The notes below the pieces were generated by a model. It was not told where the DNA came from. It did no database searches and saw only the letters and a list, made by a program, of their open reading frames with translations. Source: Tetradesmus obliquus (Eukaryota; Chlorophyta; Chlorophyceae; Sphaeropleales; Scenedesmaceae). From it: a DNA stretch of 64,000 bases. Each line of letters opens with the position of its first letter. Positions within the stretch are counted from its first letter, which is position 1. The position numbers and the translations under genes are program-made. Positions 1 to 11,159 of the stretch are shown piece after piece. The DNA is taken from positions 2,294,001 to 2,358,000 of the forward strand of contig CP126199.1 of assembly GCA_030272155.1 (NCBI GenBank), written 5' to 3'.

Positions 1-675
1 CGCCATGTGTAATGAGACTTGCCAGCTGCCTGCACCCACCTGGCCGCCAAAGCAGATGCCAAGCGCATCCACCTCTGTCGGCGCCACAATCTGGTGCATC
101 ACAATGCGAGTGGCGTCCATGGGCACGCTTTCTGGCAGCAGCGGTGCCAGGGGTACAGCTGGTACTGCTGCTGCAGCAGCAGCTGCTGCTGCTGCTGCTG
201 CATCAGGGCTTGCTGCAGCTGCAGCTGGACTGGCAGTGGATGCTGGGTTGTCATGGCTGTGAGCGCTTGTGGCTGTGCCTGCGGGCTGTGCTGCTGCTGC
301 AGCTGCATCACAACCTGGGTTCACTCAAAAATAACAGCGGTGAAACAAAAGGTTGCATAGAGTAGTGTGGCATGCTGCATCATAGTTGGGCTGCATGTGT
401 TGAACCCATGCAACCAAGGGCTGGGAGAATTTGTGCATGTTCTGGCAGTATCACCACAGCTGGACGCACTGCCAACTGCACGTCTGGAGATATCTAAAGA
501 GCATAATTGCTGTAGACACATCCGACGTGCCCTGCTCGAACCTACTTGTCTTGCCCTCTGTGGTGCTACTGCTGGCAACATCAGCACTTGTGCTGCTGCA
601 TAGATGCTGCTCTATCTCAGCAAGCCGCTGCTTGAGGCTGCGTAGCTCGAGCAGCAACTCTTCGTTGCTTGTCAT
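1..675 (-). CDS. Acyl-CoA thioesterase, hotdog fold (5' part, runs off left edge)
   Basis: An ATG at 675 opens a first exon beginning MTSNEELLLELRSLKQRL, a short predicted coiled coil. A second exon, about 320 down to 40, carries an Ala-rich low-complexity linker encoded by CAG/GCA repeats. It then reads TRIVMHQIVAP followed by DALGICFGGQ and a GT donor (gtgggt) at about 39. The block 'Met-x-Gln-hydrophobic-Val-x-Pro ... Ala-x-Gly-x-x-Phe-Gly-Gly-Gln' is the hallmark N-terminal segment of acyl-CoA thioesterases of the YciA/BACH/ACOT hotdog group, which hydrolyse acyl-CoA to free acid and CoA. The rest of the hotdog domain, including the catalytic helix, lies beyond the window. The first exon's donor could not be fixed. 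The polyQ reading of the same repeat in another frame does not connect to the conserved motif, so the Ala frame is preferred. The gene is divergent from the beta-mannosidase gene. Confidence 0.72.
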
Positions 676-987
676 CGGTGTTTAACACATGATCTGCTGC
701 TGTCGTGTTGCCACGGACACAGGCATTTCGATACCGGGCCGGTGCGACTCTTTTGTGTTGCACCCGTAAGTGACTTCAGCCCCATTTAACGAGAATGTAA
801 AAGCTTTCATGACTGCTTTCATTCGGCATTGTGTGTTGCTTAGGGTTTGAAACGGCGGTACAGAGGGAAGATGACAGGGTGACACTGCACACTCAGACCG
901 CCCTGTTTCTCCACTGCTAGCTGTGATCTTGTAACTCAAAAGACATTGTGAGAGCACCGGCCGTGTAGTGTGGTTTGACATGCGGTC
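676..987. promoter_or_regulatory. Short divergent intergenic region, probable shared promoter
   Basis: Only 312 bp separate the thioesterase ATG (675, minus strand) from the proposed beta-mannosidase ATG (988, plus strand). Both 5' UTRs and both core promoters must fit here. No clear TATA box is visible. Promoter function is inferred from position alone. Confidence 0.4.
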
Positions 988-3164
988 ATGCCCGCAGCTG
1001 TGCTGACGTCGCTGCTGCTGTTGGCAGCAGTGCAGCAAGTGCGTGCGCGCGCTTTCAAGGCCTTATGTATACACCCAGCAGTAGCATGAGCCCTCAATAT
1101 ATACGTAAATCTGATCGCCATACCTTCCTTCCATCCATAAAGTAGCAGCTCTGCCCTCTTATCAGCTGTACACATGTGTGGCAGCAGCAGATTCTCCTGA
1201 ACCCCATCAAATCAAGCAGCATTCGCTGTCAAAGGGTCAAGGCTGGCTAGCCGGCATGCCTAACTGAAACACCACTGTAGCATCACCTACCTACCTGCAT
1301 CTTTTCCTGCTGCTGCAGGCCTGCTGCCTGGTGCGGCTGGATCTGACCACCCCAGCCTGGCAGCTGAGCAGCAGCAACGGCAGCATCAGCCTGCAGACGC
1401 ACCCGCCTGTGCATGTGCTGGGAGCGCTGGCAGCAGCAGGGCTGGTGCAACAGGACCCGCTGTACAGGTGAGGGGTGTCATTGTTGCTGCAGCACGTCGG
1501 GGGTGAAAACTTGCGCAGTGCAAGATAAGTTCAGGGAAGGTGCAGTGTGCATGTGCTGGGAGCGCTGGCAGCAGCAGGGCTGGTGCAGAGGGACCCGCTG
1601 TACAGGTGAGGCCCAGCAGCAGGGCTGGTGCAGTGGAAACATATCAAAAGGTGCCGCACGCACTGATGTTGGCAGCAGCACGCGTGTTGCAGGGGGGCGC
1701 TCTGTACAGGTGTTATTCTTGCTGCAGCATGTAAGGGGTGAATGCTTGTGCAATGCAAGGATAAGTGCAGGGAAGGTGCAGTGTGCATGTGCTGGGAGCG
1801 CTGGCAGCAGCAGGGCTGGTGCAGCAAGACCCGCTGTACAGGTGAGGGGCGTTGCTCCTGTTGCAGCAGCATGTCTGGACCAATGCATGTGTGGTGCAAA
1901 GCTAGGTGCAAGACAGGTGCAGGACAGGTGCAGCATGCAGTTGTGCTGGCAGCAGCAAAATGATGCAGCGACACAGCCCCTCATACTACAATTTTTCTGA
2001 TGCCGTCTGCTTGCCTGATCTGAGCAGGTGTGGTGAGCTGGAGACGCACCTAGAACTTCAGCGTGACCTGGGCAGGCAAGATTCACTACCAATCAAATGT
2101 CTAGTTACATTCTCGCTGGCCAACCATGTTCATGATTTGCAGTTATGGTGAGCTGGAGACGCGCTGGGTGTCCCAAGACACCTGGAACTTCACAGTGACG
2201 GGACCAGAGCGGAAGCGTCATCAATAGAACTACTATTATGATTTCTAACTCTTGCCAGACAATTTGTTACTTGATGCAGGTATGGTGAGCTGGAGACGCG
2301 CTGGGTGTCACAAGACACCTGGAACTTCACAGTGACCTGGGCAGGGCAGCAGCACAGTGCAGTGGCCGCCTGCAGGCACGTGCTGCTGGTGCTGCACGGC
2401 ATTGACACCTTTGGCCATGTGCTGCTCAATGGACGGCATGTGCTTGCCGCAGACAACGCACACAGGTGCGTGGGTTGGGTTAGAGGATGAGAGATACAAG
2501 TGGGTCGGTGCTGCTGCTTCACACATGTGGCCCGTTGTGCGGTGACCACTGTGCCGTTGCCCGAGCTTTGCACAGCCAGCAGTGGAAAAGGGCTATGCAG
2601 ACACTGAAGGGGAAAGTGTTGGCGTAGCAGTGTACTGCAAGGATTAGCTGTACTGTGTGGCATGTCATCAATATAGCATGTCTATCAGGTGCTCGATCCA
2701 TTGCATTTGCTACATCTCAGCCAACCACACTGCACAGTGACACAAGGAGGCTCATGTGATGCACTTGACAAATCATGCAGGTCATGGTGGGTGGTGCTGC
2801 GGGAGCCTTCTTTGCTGCGTGAGGGCCCCAACACGCTGTCAGTGGTGCTGCAGCCCGCAGTGTCTGTTGCACTGCGCCGCAAGACGCGCAATGCGTACAG
2901 CATCCCCACAATGGCGGTGAGTAGTGCTGCTGCTGGCATCACAGTGCTTGGCGTGCTGATTGATCAGTACATGTGTGAACAGCACCTTAATCGTGACGCT
3001 GTATCTCTTTCAAAGCAATGTTGCACGGAGAGGCGATGTTGCCGGGGAGTAAGATGTTGCGTAATCCTCGCATGTTGAGTGCATTGCATGGTCACAGGTG
3101 GCTGGCTATGCTCTTGTTCTCTGCTGGCAGGCAGCGGCTGCTACTAGGCAACGGCAATGGTTTT

Positions 3165-3197
<33 letters not shown>

Positions 3198-3454
3198 AGG
3201 TGCCTGGTGGCTTTGATGTGTACAACTTTGCGCGCAAGCCTGCCTCTGACTTTGGATGGTGAGGATGCACGGCAAGTTGAATGCACAGCAAGGAGGCTCT
3301 GTTTCTTGGCTGCATACATGTGTGGCTGCTGAATGTCGTGTTACTTTGACAGCAGTGCTTTTTGCGCATGCGCAGGAACTTGCCTGCTCACACCCTTGCA
3401 GACAGAGCAACCTGATGCAATGCAGCCACGGCAAGCTTGTAGCTCTGCTGCTTC

Positions 3455-3487
<33 letters not shown>

Positions 3488-3499
3488 TTCTGCTGCTGC

Positions 3500-3553
<54 letters not shown>

Positions 3554-6024
3554 TGCTGCAGGGACTGGGGCCCTGCCTTTGCTCCTGCTGGCCTCTCTGG
3601 CGGGGTGGAGCTGCTGGGCTTCGATCAGGCCAGCCTCATCGGTTAGTAACGTAACTTAACAATAACATGTGACAGTAACACAACACACAGATGCTGAAGA
3701 CACGTCAGCGATCACGGCTCCTGATGACAGCAATACAGCATACGCTTGCATCATGATGTAGCGCCCACATAGAATGAATGCGCGGCTGTGGCAATAGACA
3801 ACATCATTAATGCTTCTGCTGCTCGTGCCATACAAGTTTTGTTCTGCTGCCGCTGCTGTTGACGGTGATGTTATTGATCAGGGGCGCTGGTGCACCAGCA
3901 GTGGTTGAATGACAGCAGCACCTTCCTGCTGACTGTTACTGCTCAGCTGCTGGTGCCGGAGGATGGAGATTGCGGCCTGCTGTCAGCTGCCCTGCCAGAG
4001 CTTGGCCTGCAGCAGGAGCAGCAGGTTAGTTTCCATATGGTGTGTGCTTCAACTGCAAGCTGCTGCCACTTCTGCACCTGGAGCTTGTGTAGCAGCAGAT
4101 GTTGCTTGCCTTGCAGGTGCAGCAGCTGGCAGCCTCATCTGCCGCCGGCCCAGCCGTTCAGCAGTTATGCGCACACAGCAACTGGCTGGTGGCTGGCTCA
4201 CCCTACACAACCTTTGTGCTGCTCTTGCTGCTACATGTCTTCACCTGTGCTGTGATGCAGGTGGTGCTGCAGGCGGGCCGTGTTGCTGGCAACGATCTGC
4301 AGGCACTTGCAAGCATCCAGCTGGCTGTGCCGGTTGATCAAATTCGGCTATGGCAGCCTGCTGGCAGGCTGGCACCTGGCCAGAAGCAGGCACTGTATGA
4401 TGTCAAGATTTACTTCAGGCCAGCTGCCAATCAGCATCAGTGCAAGTCCAGTGTCAGCAGCAGCAGCAGCGACGGTGATGGCAGTGACGGCAGCGGTACA
4501 GCAGCTGATGATACAGCATGTGCAAGGGACGGCAGCTGCAGCAGCATCACTCGCTGCATTGGGTTCAGGACAATTGAGCTCGTGCGGCAGCCAATGCGTC
4601 AAGCTGCAGAGCTTGTTCATACTGCTGCTGCTGACCCTAGCAGCAGCAGCAGCAGCAGCAGTGCAGTACCAGCTGCATTGTCTGCATCATCAGCAGATCC
4701 ACCACGAGGCCAGCCTGCTGCTGCTGCTGCTGTTGCTATCATCACTGCCCAGCCTGGCAGTTGGGCACAGGTACAAGGTGTGTGGCAGCTGGTGCGTAAC
4801 GTCAGTAACAGTCCTGTGTGGTGGCACCCGCAACCACCACCCGGTCGTGACTGGCCGCTGCCTGCCAGCTATCAGCCTGAAGCAGTACGCACAGCAACAG
4901 AAGCAGCAGATGCTGGCTGGACTGACGCCTCAAAGTGCCATACATATAGCCAGGGCAGCAAAGTGGATTGCGGCAAGGAAAATGCAGCAAGCAGCAGCCA
5001 TCAGCAATCCGCAGCCTCTGCAACAGCCGCATCCCAAACCACATCAGATAGCAAGGCAGAAAGCATCCGCACATCTGCAAATGATCAAGAAGAAGAAGGC
5101 GAGAGCTTTTACTTCAGGGTCAATGGGCAGCCGCTGTATGCCAAAGGCGCCAACCTCATCCCGTTGCATGTGCTGAGCAGCGCTGTGGCTGATGGTGACG
5201 TGGCGGGGCTGCTGCAGTCTGCTGCTGCCGCCAACATGAACATGGTGCGCATCTGGGGAGGAGGGCTGTACCAGGTGAGGGCGGGACAGCCATTGGGCAA
5301 AATTAATCGCACAGGTATGAGGGTGTTGGTTCTGTAGGGATTGTCCATCCAGATGCATGGCACTTTCAGCTCTCAACATGAGGCGGCCTTCATACCAGGT
5401 GAGCACAAGGCGGCGGCGACGTCACGAACATATGGGAGAGCATTATGTCTGCACCTGCCCCGACTGCTGCTGCTGCTACTGCATGGTTTGCATCTGGGGA
5501 GGGGGGCTCTACCAGGTGAAGGGGGGGGGGCAGTGGCTGGCCAATGAGTTGCACAGCTATGCAATTGTTGAAGTTGTAGAGCATTTTCATCCAGGTGCAA
5601 GGCACTTCCAGCTCCCAAGGGAAGCATGGTGCGCATCTGGGGAGGGGGGCTCTACCAGGTGAGTGTGGAGCGGCGATGGTTTGGTGCAATAGCGAAGCTC
5701 GAGCTGTGTTTTATAGCTCTCATCAGCAGCGCATGCTGTCCTTGCTGTTGGCGGGCTCTACCAGGTGAGGGCCAGGCGGCGGCATGGCGCTGGGTTGCTC
5801 GCAGCAATGCGAGTGTTGGATCTGTAGAGGGATTTCATCCAGATGCAAGGCGCTCCCAGCTCCTAGCTTGCTTGCATCACACCTCTTGCATCCCCGATCC
5901 TCTGCACCCAGACCCTGTTGTGTGTCACGACACAGTCAGCACACGCGTCAATAAGGAGTGCAATTCAAATGTTTGGCAATGTTCCTGTAAAAAGAGGACA
6001 TGCCAGGCGAGGCAGCAGCCCCGA

Positions 6025-6059
<35 letters not shown>

Positions 6060-7140
6060 GCCTGCTGCTGCTGCGCCTGCTGCTGCAGCGTGATGCGCTG
6101 TATGCTGCTACTGATGAGCTGGGGCTACTGGTGTGGCAGGAGGCCATGTTCGCCTGCTCGCCATACCCAAGGTGGGCCACACAGCAGCTGGGCGTAGCTG
6201 CGCGAATTAAACTGTAACAACTCCGCAACAGCAATTGTGCACGCCATCACAGGCAAGCCATATCAACGCTGCTCTCCTGACCTTCAGCCAGTGCTTCAGC
6301 AGTGCCGTTTTGTACAGGCCTTGTTCTTCCCGGCACCTGCACTGACTTCAGCGCCCGCGTGGCTCTGCCTGGCTTGCAGGGATGCGGCCTTCCTGTCCAA
6401 TGTTGAGGCTGAGGTGGTGCAGCAGCTGCTGCGGCTGGGCAGCCACGCCTCAGTTGCGCTGTGGGGAGGCAACAACGAGATTGAGGCGTCACTAGAGTGG
6501 TGAGTGCCCAGAACTACCAGAAGCAGCAGCAGGGCTAACACTGTTACTAAGCAGTGGTGGCGTGAATGTGTATGTGAGCGCTATGGGGAGTGCTGGAGCT
6601 TGAACGGCTTCAATACACTTGCTGGCATCCTGTTGCAGCTGCTGTGTTCCCTCAAACCTGCAGCTGTAGCAGTGTACTAAATTGGTCACAAATCCTGCGC
6701 TGTGGCTGCTGCCTGGGGGCGTGCCATCTGTTGCTTGCAGGTATGAGGAGACACGGGGCAACCTTGCGCTGTTTGCAGTAGACTACCAGGCACTCTTAGT
6801 TGACACCATTGGGCGAGTGGTGCAGCGGGTGAGCAAAGCAGCTGCAGCCGTAATTGATTCATTCGGCCCTGCCGCTGCTGCTAAGCTCACTACTGCAAGG
6901 CACGTAGCTGCATTTAGGCTGCCATTTAACCCCATTCAGCTTGCCTTGGGGCTACACACCACACACTTGCTGCTGTCGAAAGCTTGCCACGCATGTTGTG
7001 AGTAGAGCTGTCAGGCAGCTGAGCAATTCTGTGACAAGCATGTGACTGAATGTGTGCTGCTGCAGATGCTGCCTGGTGTGTTGTGGGTTGACAGCTCCCC
7101 AAGCAACGGCATCATTGCGCTGCCACAGCAGCACAACGCC

Positions 7141-7198
<58 letters not shown>

Positions 7199-8059
7199 CA
7201 GCAGCAGAGGTGCAGCAGGATCAGGTCATCAAGCGCTGGGGCAACCCGCAGAACCCCAAGTATGGAGATGTGCACTTCTATGACTACAAAAATGACTGCC
7301 AGGTGAGGAAGATCAGGTTGTAACCACAACTGAGGGCAAGGATTCAGCTGAGCGTCAATGAAACATTGGGCTGCAGCAGGGTGAAGCAACCATGCTCCCA
7401 CCTTGCATCCCACTGCACAGTGGTGCTGTCTTCTGCTCACTGCGGCACTGCCTGCATTGCAGTGATTAGCAGCTCATCTCGCATCCTCTCTCTGTAGGCT
7501 GCTGCTGCTGTTGCTGCTCCTGCTGCTGCTGCTGCCGCTGCCGCTGTCCTCATGCGCTGCTTGTGCTGCTGCATGCTTGCGCAGGACTGGCGCACCTACC
7601 CTGCTGCCCGCTTCATCTCCGAGTATGGCTGGCAGAGCTACCCCAGCTGGGCCACGTACAGCGCAGCAACAGCGCCACAGGATTGGGCAGTGGTGGCCGA
7701 CATGACAGAGTTCAGGTGAGCAGGAGTTTGATAAAAATTGCTGTGTAGATTCTGCTGCTGCTGCCAAGCTGCACATCCGTAGCACCACAGGACTGGACAG
7801 TGGCGGCTGACATGACAGGGTTCAGTGTGAGAGCCAAATGAGGAGCCTGGCTACTGTAGGAAGCCCTTGCATGCCCGATGTTAGTGGTCACCAATTTGCG
7901 TCCCCGTAGCAGCGGCTTGAGCTGATAGCTGCTGTCCATGACACTGCTGTTTTGCCTGCAGACAGCGCCACCCCAACGGTACAGTTGAGCTGCTGGCACA
8001 GCTGCAGCGCCGCTTCAAGCTGCCACAGCCCTGGCTGCAGCTGCTGCAGCTGCACAGCA

Positions 8060-8090
<31 letters not shown>

Positions 8091-9289
8091 GCAGCGAGAG
8101 CAAAAAGTGGCAGAAGAGCCTAACAGCAGCAGCAGCACTGCTGCATGGTGGTCTGGCTCACGGGAGTGTTTGTGGCAGAAGGCGTGCAGCAGCGTATGCC
8201 AGGGAGTGCGACAGCAGCTGCAACGACTGGCACAACTTTCAGGCTCTCGTTGGTTTTGGAGTTGGGGGATGCCATGGCTTAGCGGCATCAGCTCTGGCAG
8301 CAATGCACGTCACGTCGACTCAATGCCACCTGTCACTACCCCCACTACCAGCAGCAGCAGCAGCAGCGATGCATTGGCAGCCGCAGGGTCGGACATGCAG
8401 CACTACATCTACCTCACGCAGCTGCAGCAGCTGCTGTGCTACGAGACTGCTGTCAGCTACTGGCGGCGGCTGCGCTCCAATGCTGCTGTGGGCACCATGG
8501 GGGTGCTGTACTGGCAGCTCAACGACATCTGGCAAGGTGAGTGATTAGTAACCACATATCTGGCAGAAGTGGCCGCTGCACATTATGAAAGTGTGCTTGT
8601 ATTTGGGATGGCTGCATGTCGTGGTTGTGTGTGTGTGTGGATTAGCCATGGCAATGGGTGGCTGCATACTACTAGCAGCACCTGGTGCAGCAGCACGCCT
8701 GTTGGCAGCACCCACAAACAGCTTCATCCCCCACAGCTTGCTCTGATGCTGCTGTGCGCACCATGGGGCTGCTGTACTTGCAGCTGAAACGGCACCTGGC
8801 AAGGAGAGTGGTGGCAGCTGCGTATCGCAAATAGTTTCCTTTACTTGTGACAGCTGCATGTGAGGGTCTGTGGGCACCATGGGGGTGTTGTACCGGCGGC
8901 TGAACGACATCTGGCGAGGTAAATGACAGCAGCAGATGCTCTGGCATTCCGCCAGCTGTGGCTATCTACATGCAGGGGTGGCGCTCCTTGCTGCTGCTGC
9001 ATGCCTTTCCCACAAGCCGATTCGATGTGGCTGTTATGTATGGTGACAGCCAACCTGCCAAATGCTTTTCCATTAATCTGATACTAATATATATTCTGAT
9101 TTTGAAATGTAAAACTTGTGATCCCCTGCAGGCGCCAGCTGGAGCAGCCTGGACTATGGCGGGGCCTGGAAGCCGCTGCACTATGGGCTGGGCCGCTGGT
9201 TCGCTGACGTGGCGCTCAGCGTGCAGCACGACCTGCAGGGCGATGCCATCCATGTGAGCTGCCTGCTAGTGCTGCTGCTGTTGCTGCTA

Positions 9290-9334
<45 letters not shown>

Positions 9335-9716
9335 TTGCTGCTGCTGTCGCTGCTGCTGCTGTGCATGAGGTGCCTCATCTAGTGCTCTGTGTATGTCAGC
9401 TTGGCAGCAGCATGCAGAATGACCTCGGTATAGAACACAATGGCTTCCAGATGCAACATTGGTACAGCTATTGCATCAGTTTGTACCATGGCTGATACCA
9501 CGCAAGATTGCAAGCAGGTCAACTGGATGCTTGTGCGTACATTGTACGGATTGCGCCTGCTGCGCTGTGTGTGGCAGGTGTATGGGAGATGCAACGCAAT
9601 GATGGCTGCTGCTGTGGCGATTGCAGGTACACATTGTCAGTGACATGCCGCATCCCGTGAAGGCCCATCTGACCGTGCGCCTGCTCTCACTGGCAGACAC
9701 ACCAGCATCATGCAGT

Positions 9717-9756
<40 letters not shown>

Positions 9757-9854
9757 GGGATTATGGCAGCGGCGTTCACAGCAGCCGCGGCCGTACCAGG
9801 ACTCTCCAACATGACAGCTCCTCCCATACGCCCACACCAGCCACGTCAGCACCT

Positions 9855-9908
<54 letters not shown>

Positions 9909-10700
9909 CCATGGGCCAAGCACAGTGAGACTGTCCAGCTGACTGTGCCGCCTGCCTCTGCAGTGCTGGCCTGGTCAGGCACTGCTGCGCAGCTGCTGGC
10001 AGCAGCATCAGGCTGCAGCAGCACCAGCTGCTATGTGCACATCACCCTGGGTGCTACTGCTGCTGATGATGCAGCAGGCAAGGATGGCACTCCTTCAGTG
10101 CCACAGCATGTGCAGGAGGCAACAGTGTGGCTTGCACCATTTGCAGCCATGCAACTGCCGCCACCCAATCTCCAGCTATCGGGTTTTGAATTTGTAGCAG
10201 CAGGTGCGGCACAATCAGCTGAACACAGCAGCAGTGCTAGCGGCAGTAGCAGCAATGGCCAGGAAGAGGAGGCATCTGCAGCTGGTGAAGTATCTTTCAC
10301 TGTCAGCAGCAGCCGTGTGGCTGCCTTTGCTGTGTGGGAGCTGACCAAGCTGGAGTGGCTGCAGCTGATGCCAGGGCACTTCACACAGAATGCTGTCACT
10401 GTGCACCCTTGCGAGCCTAGGGTGGTGCGGTTTGTGCCGAGGTTAGGAGCCAACAGCTGGAGTGCATTTATTGCCAGGTTGCAGGATTGGCAGCAGCAGC
10501 AGCAGCAGCAGCAGCCAGCCGGCACAGAGCAGCAACAAGCTGCGGCTGCTGTTGGTAGTGACAAGAGCAGCAGCAGTGGGGTGTTTGAAGGTACCAGTGG
10601 TGGGCAGCTGCTGGCATTGCTACTACAGCAGAGCATTGCTGCAAGCTCGCTCTATGACCACCAGCGGTTTGAGACCGACCCAAGCGTGGCCGAGTCATGA
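988..10700 (+). CDS. Beta-mannosidase, glycoside hydrolase family 2, secreted/vacuolar
   Basis: Family role: release of terminal beta-D-mannose from the non-reducing end of mannosides, including N-glycan fragments. An ATG at 988 gives a signal peptide ([20 protein letters not shown]). Exons follow in the order of animal/plant beta-mannosidases: a jelly-roll start ending QDPLYR (1319-1467), YGELETRW (2280), an immunoglobulin-like part with WQPAG and [11 protein letters not shown], then the TIM barrel from [19 protein letters not shown] through [13 protein letters not shown] (to 5274). The acid/base Glu is in [15 protein letters not shown] (Glu codon 6477-6479). The nucleophile Glu is in [13 protein letters not shown] (codon 7621-7623). 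The C-terminal part has [33 protein letters not shown] and [15 protein letters not shown]. The last long exon (9621-10700) has Ser and Ala runs from CAG-type repeats. It is larger than animal homologues because of low-complexity inserts. Several introns hold tandem copies of neighbouring exon ends. Both catalytic residues are present, so the gene is probably functional. Confidence 0.9.
1411..1841 (+). repeat. Tandem copies of beta-mannosidase exon 2 end plus splice donor
   Basis: The exon end 'gctggtgc...cccgctgtacag|gtgagg' (true end 1467) recurs downstream. There are near-complete copies ending at about 1605 and 1841, a degenerate one ending at about 1709, and a fragment at 1615-1640. Spacing is 138, 104 and 132 bp. 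Two copies keep a gtgagg donor. Only the first continues the GH2 protein. Confidence 0.85.
2028..2335 (+). repeat. Tandem copies of acceptor and start of beta-mannosidase exon 3
   Basis: The exon start 'cag|g tatggtgagctggagacgc' (true start 2280) is preceded by two copies starting at about 2028 and 2143. Each is preceded by an AG, and spacing is 115 and 137 bp. The 2143 copy extends through 'acctggaacttcacagtgac'. The copy order is the mirror of the donor type: acceptor-side copies lie in the upstream intron. Confidence 0.85.
3168..3560 (+). repeat. CTG tracts running into 3' splice sites
   Basis: Two long (CTG)n tracts with CTT interruptions (3168-3199 and about 3447-3559) each end exactly in 'ctgcag' at beta-mannosidase acceptors; the next exons begin VPGGFDVYN and GTGALP-like/DWGPA. 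In this gene the usual pyrimidine tract before the AG is replaced by CTG repeat. Confidence 0.7.
5234..5770 (+). repeat. Tandem copies of beta-mannosidase exon end [11 protein letters not shown] plus donor
   Basis: The true exon ends at 5274 (ctgtaccag|gtgagg). Copies of this end with a following GTGA lie at about 5398, 5515, 5658 and 5764, spaced 124, 117, 143 and 106 bp. The intron sequence between them is also repeated: each unit carries a variant of 'catccagatgcaaggc'. They are therefore true tandem repeats spanning the splice junction. The copies at 5515 and 5658 still read WGGGLYQ. Confidence 0.88.
7140..7207 (+). repeat. Coding CAG/GCA microsatellite inside the GH2 catalytic domain
   Basis: About 18 uninterrupted CAG units lie in the exon between DSSPSNG and KRWGNP. 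In the frame of the conserved protein they encode poly-Ala (GCA register). Length variation here would change a surface loop between the acid/base and nucleophile segments of the beta-mannosidase. Confidence 0.8.
7650..7830 (+). repeat. Duplicated beta-mannosidase exon end [11 protein letters not shown] plus donor
   Basis: The exon end 'caggattgggcagtggtggccgacatgacagagttcag|gtgag' ends at 7714. A copy at about 7786-7828 reads as a close variant and is followed by a GTGAG, about 110 bp downstream inside the intron. Confidence 0.75.
8485..8926 (+). repeat. Tandem copies of beta-mannosidase exon end [13 protein letters not shown] plus donor
   Basis: The true exon ends at about 8536 (ggcaag|gtgag). 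Copies at about 8741-8806 and 8866-8926 retain the 'gggcaccatgggggtgttgtac' and 'acgacatctggc' segments. The second copy is followed by a potential donor (gaggtaaatg). Copies diverge by point changes, and the first has lost a perfect donor. Confidence 0.82.
9247..9365 (+). repeat. Intronic CTG/TTGCTG microsatellite
   Basis: An imperfect (CTG)n tract with regular TTG interruptions, just downstream of the beta-mannosidase exon ending LQGDAIHV. It is non-coding in the protein frame. Confidence 0.75.
9711..9910 (+). repeat. Two coding CAG-type tracts (poly-Ser, poly-Ala)
   Basis: An (AGC)n tract at about 9714-9755 encodes a Ser run. A (GCA)n tract at about 9857-9908 encodes an Ala run. Both are in the C-terminal exon of the beta-mannosidase and in phase with the stop at 10698-10700. 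Confidence 0.8.
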
Positions 10701-11159
10701 TCAAGGCCACCGCATGCTTTAATGTGTGTGTCGCCATACACATGCAACGCTTTTGGTGTGATGCTTGCATGCACATATGCAAGCATGCAGCGGGGGTTTC
10801 ATGGGCTTGCATGTACTAGTTGTGGCTGTGGTTTTGGTGAGTACATGACTTCACCATTACTGGGTCCCCCTACCACTGCTAGGGCTCAAGCTGGTGGTGC
10901 AGTCTGGACTTACCTGTTGCATCGGAACACGTGAAAGCGCATTACAGTTGGTTCAGAAATATTGTTCAGGCGACCGAGCTGCGACGAGGGGCATCAGACG
11001 CATCCGGTGTTGTCGTGTGAAAGTAGCGATGCAGTGCTTGAGGAGCACTTTAATATGCTAACTAAGGACGTTCAACGACATTAATGAACCGACAGCAGCT
11101 AGGGAACCACAAGAAGCAAGCAGCAGCAGCAGCAGAAACCAAGCAGTAGCAGCACACCA
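10701..11159. other. Intergenic, no gene seen
   Basis: Sequence between the beta-mannosidase stop and the next gene. No conserved coding signal or RNA gene was recognised. A CAG-rich stretch at 11110-11160 may be 5' UTR of the next gene. Confidence 0.5.

Noticed and set aside
3333-3659. Poly-Leu and poly-Ala frames across the CTG tract in the beta-mannosidase gene
   Set aside because: The tract ends in a splice acceptor and the conserved protein frame resumes only after it. The frames are microsatellite artefacts.
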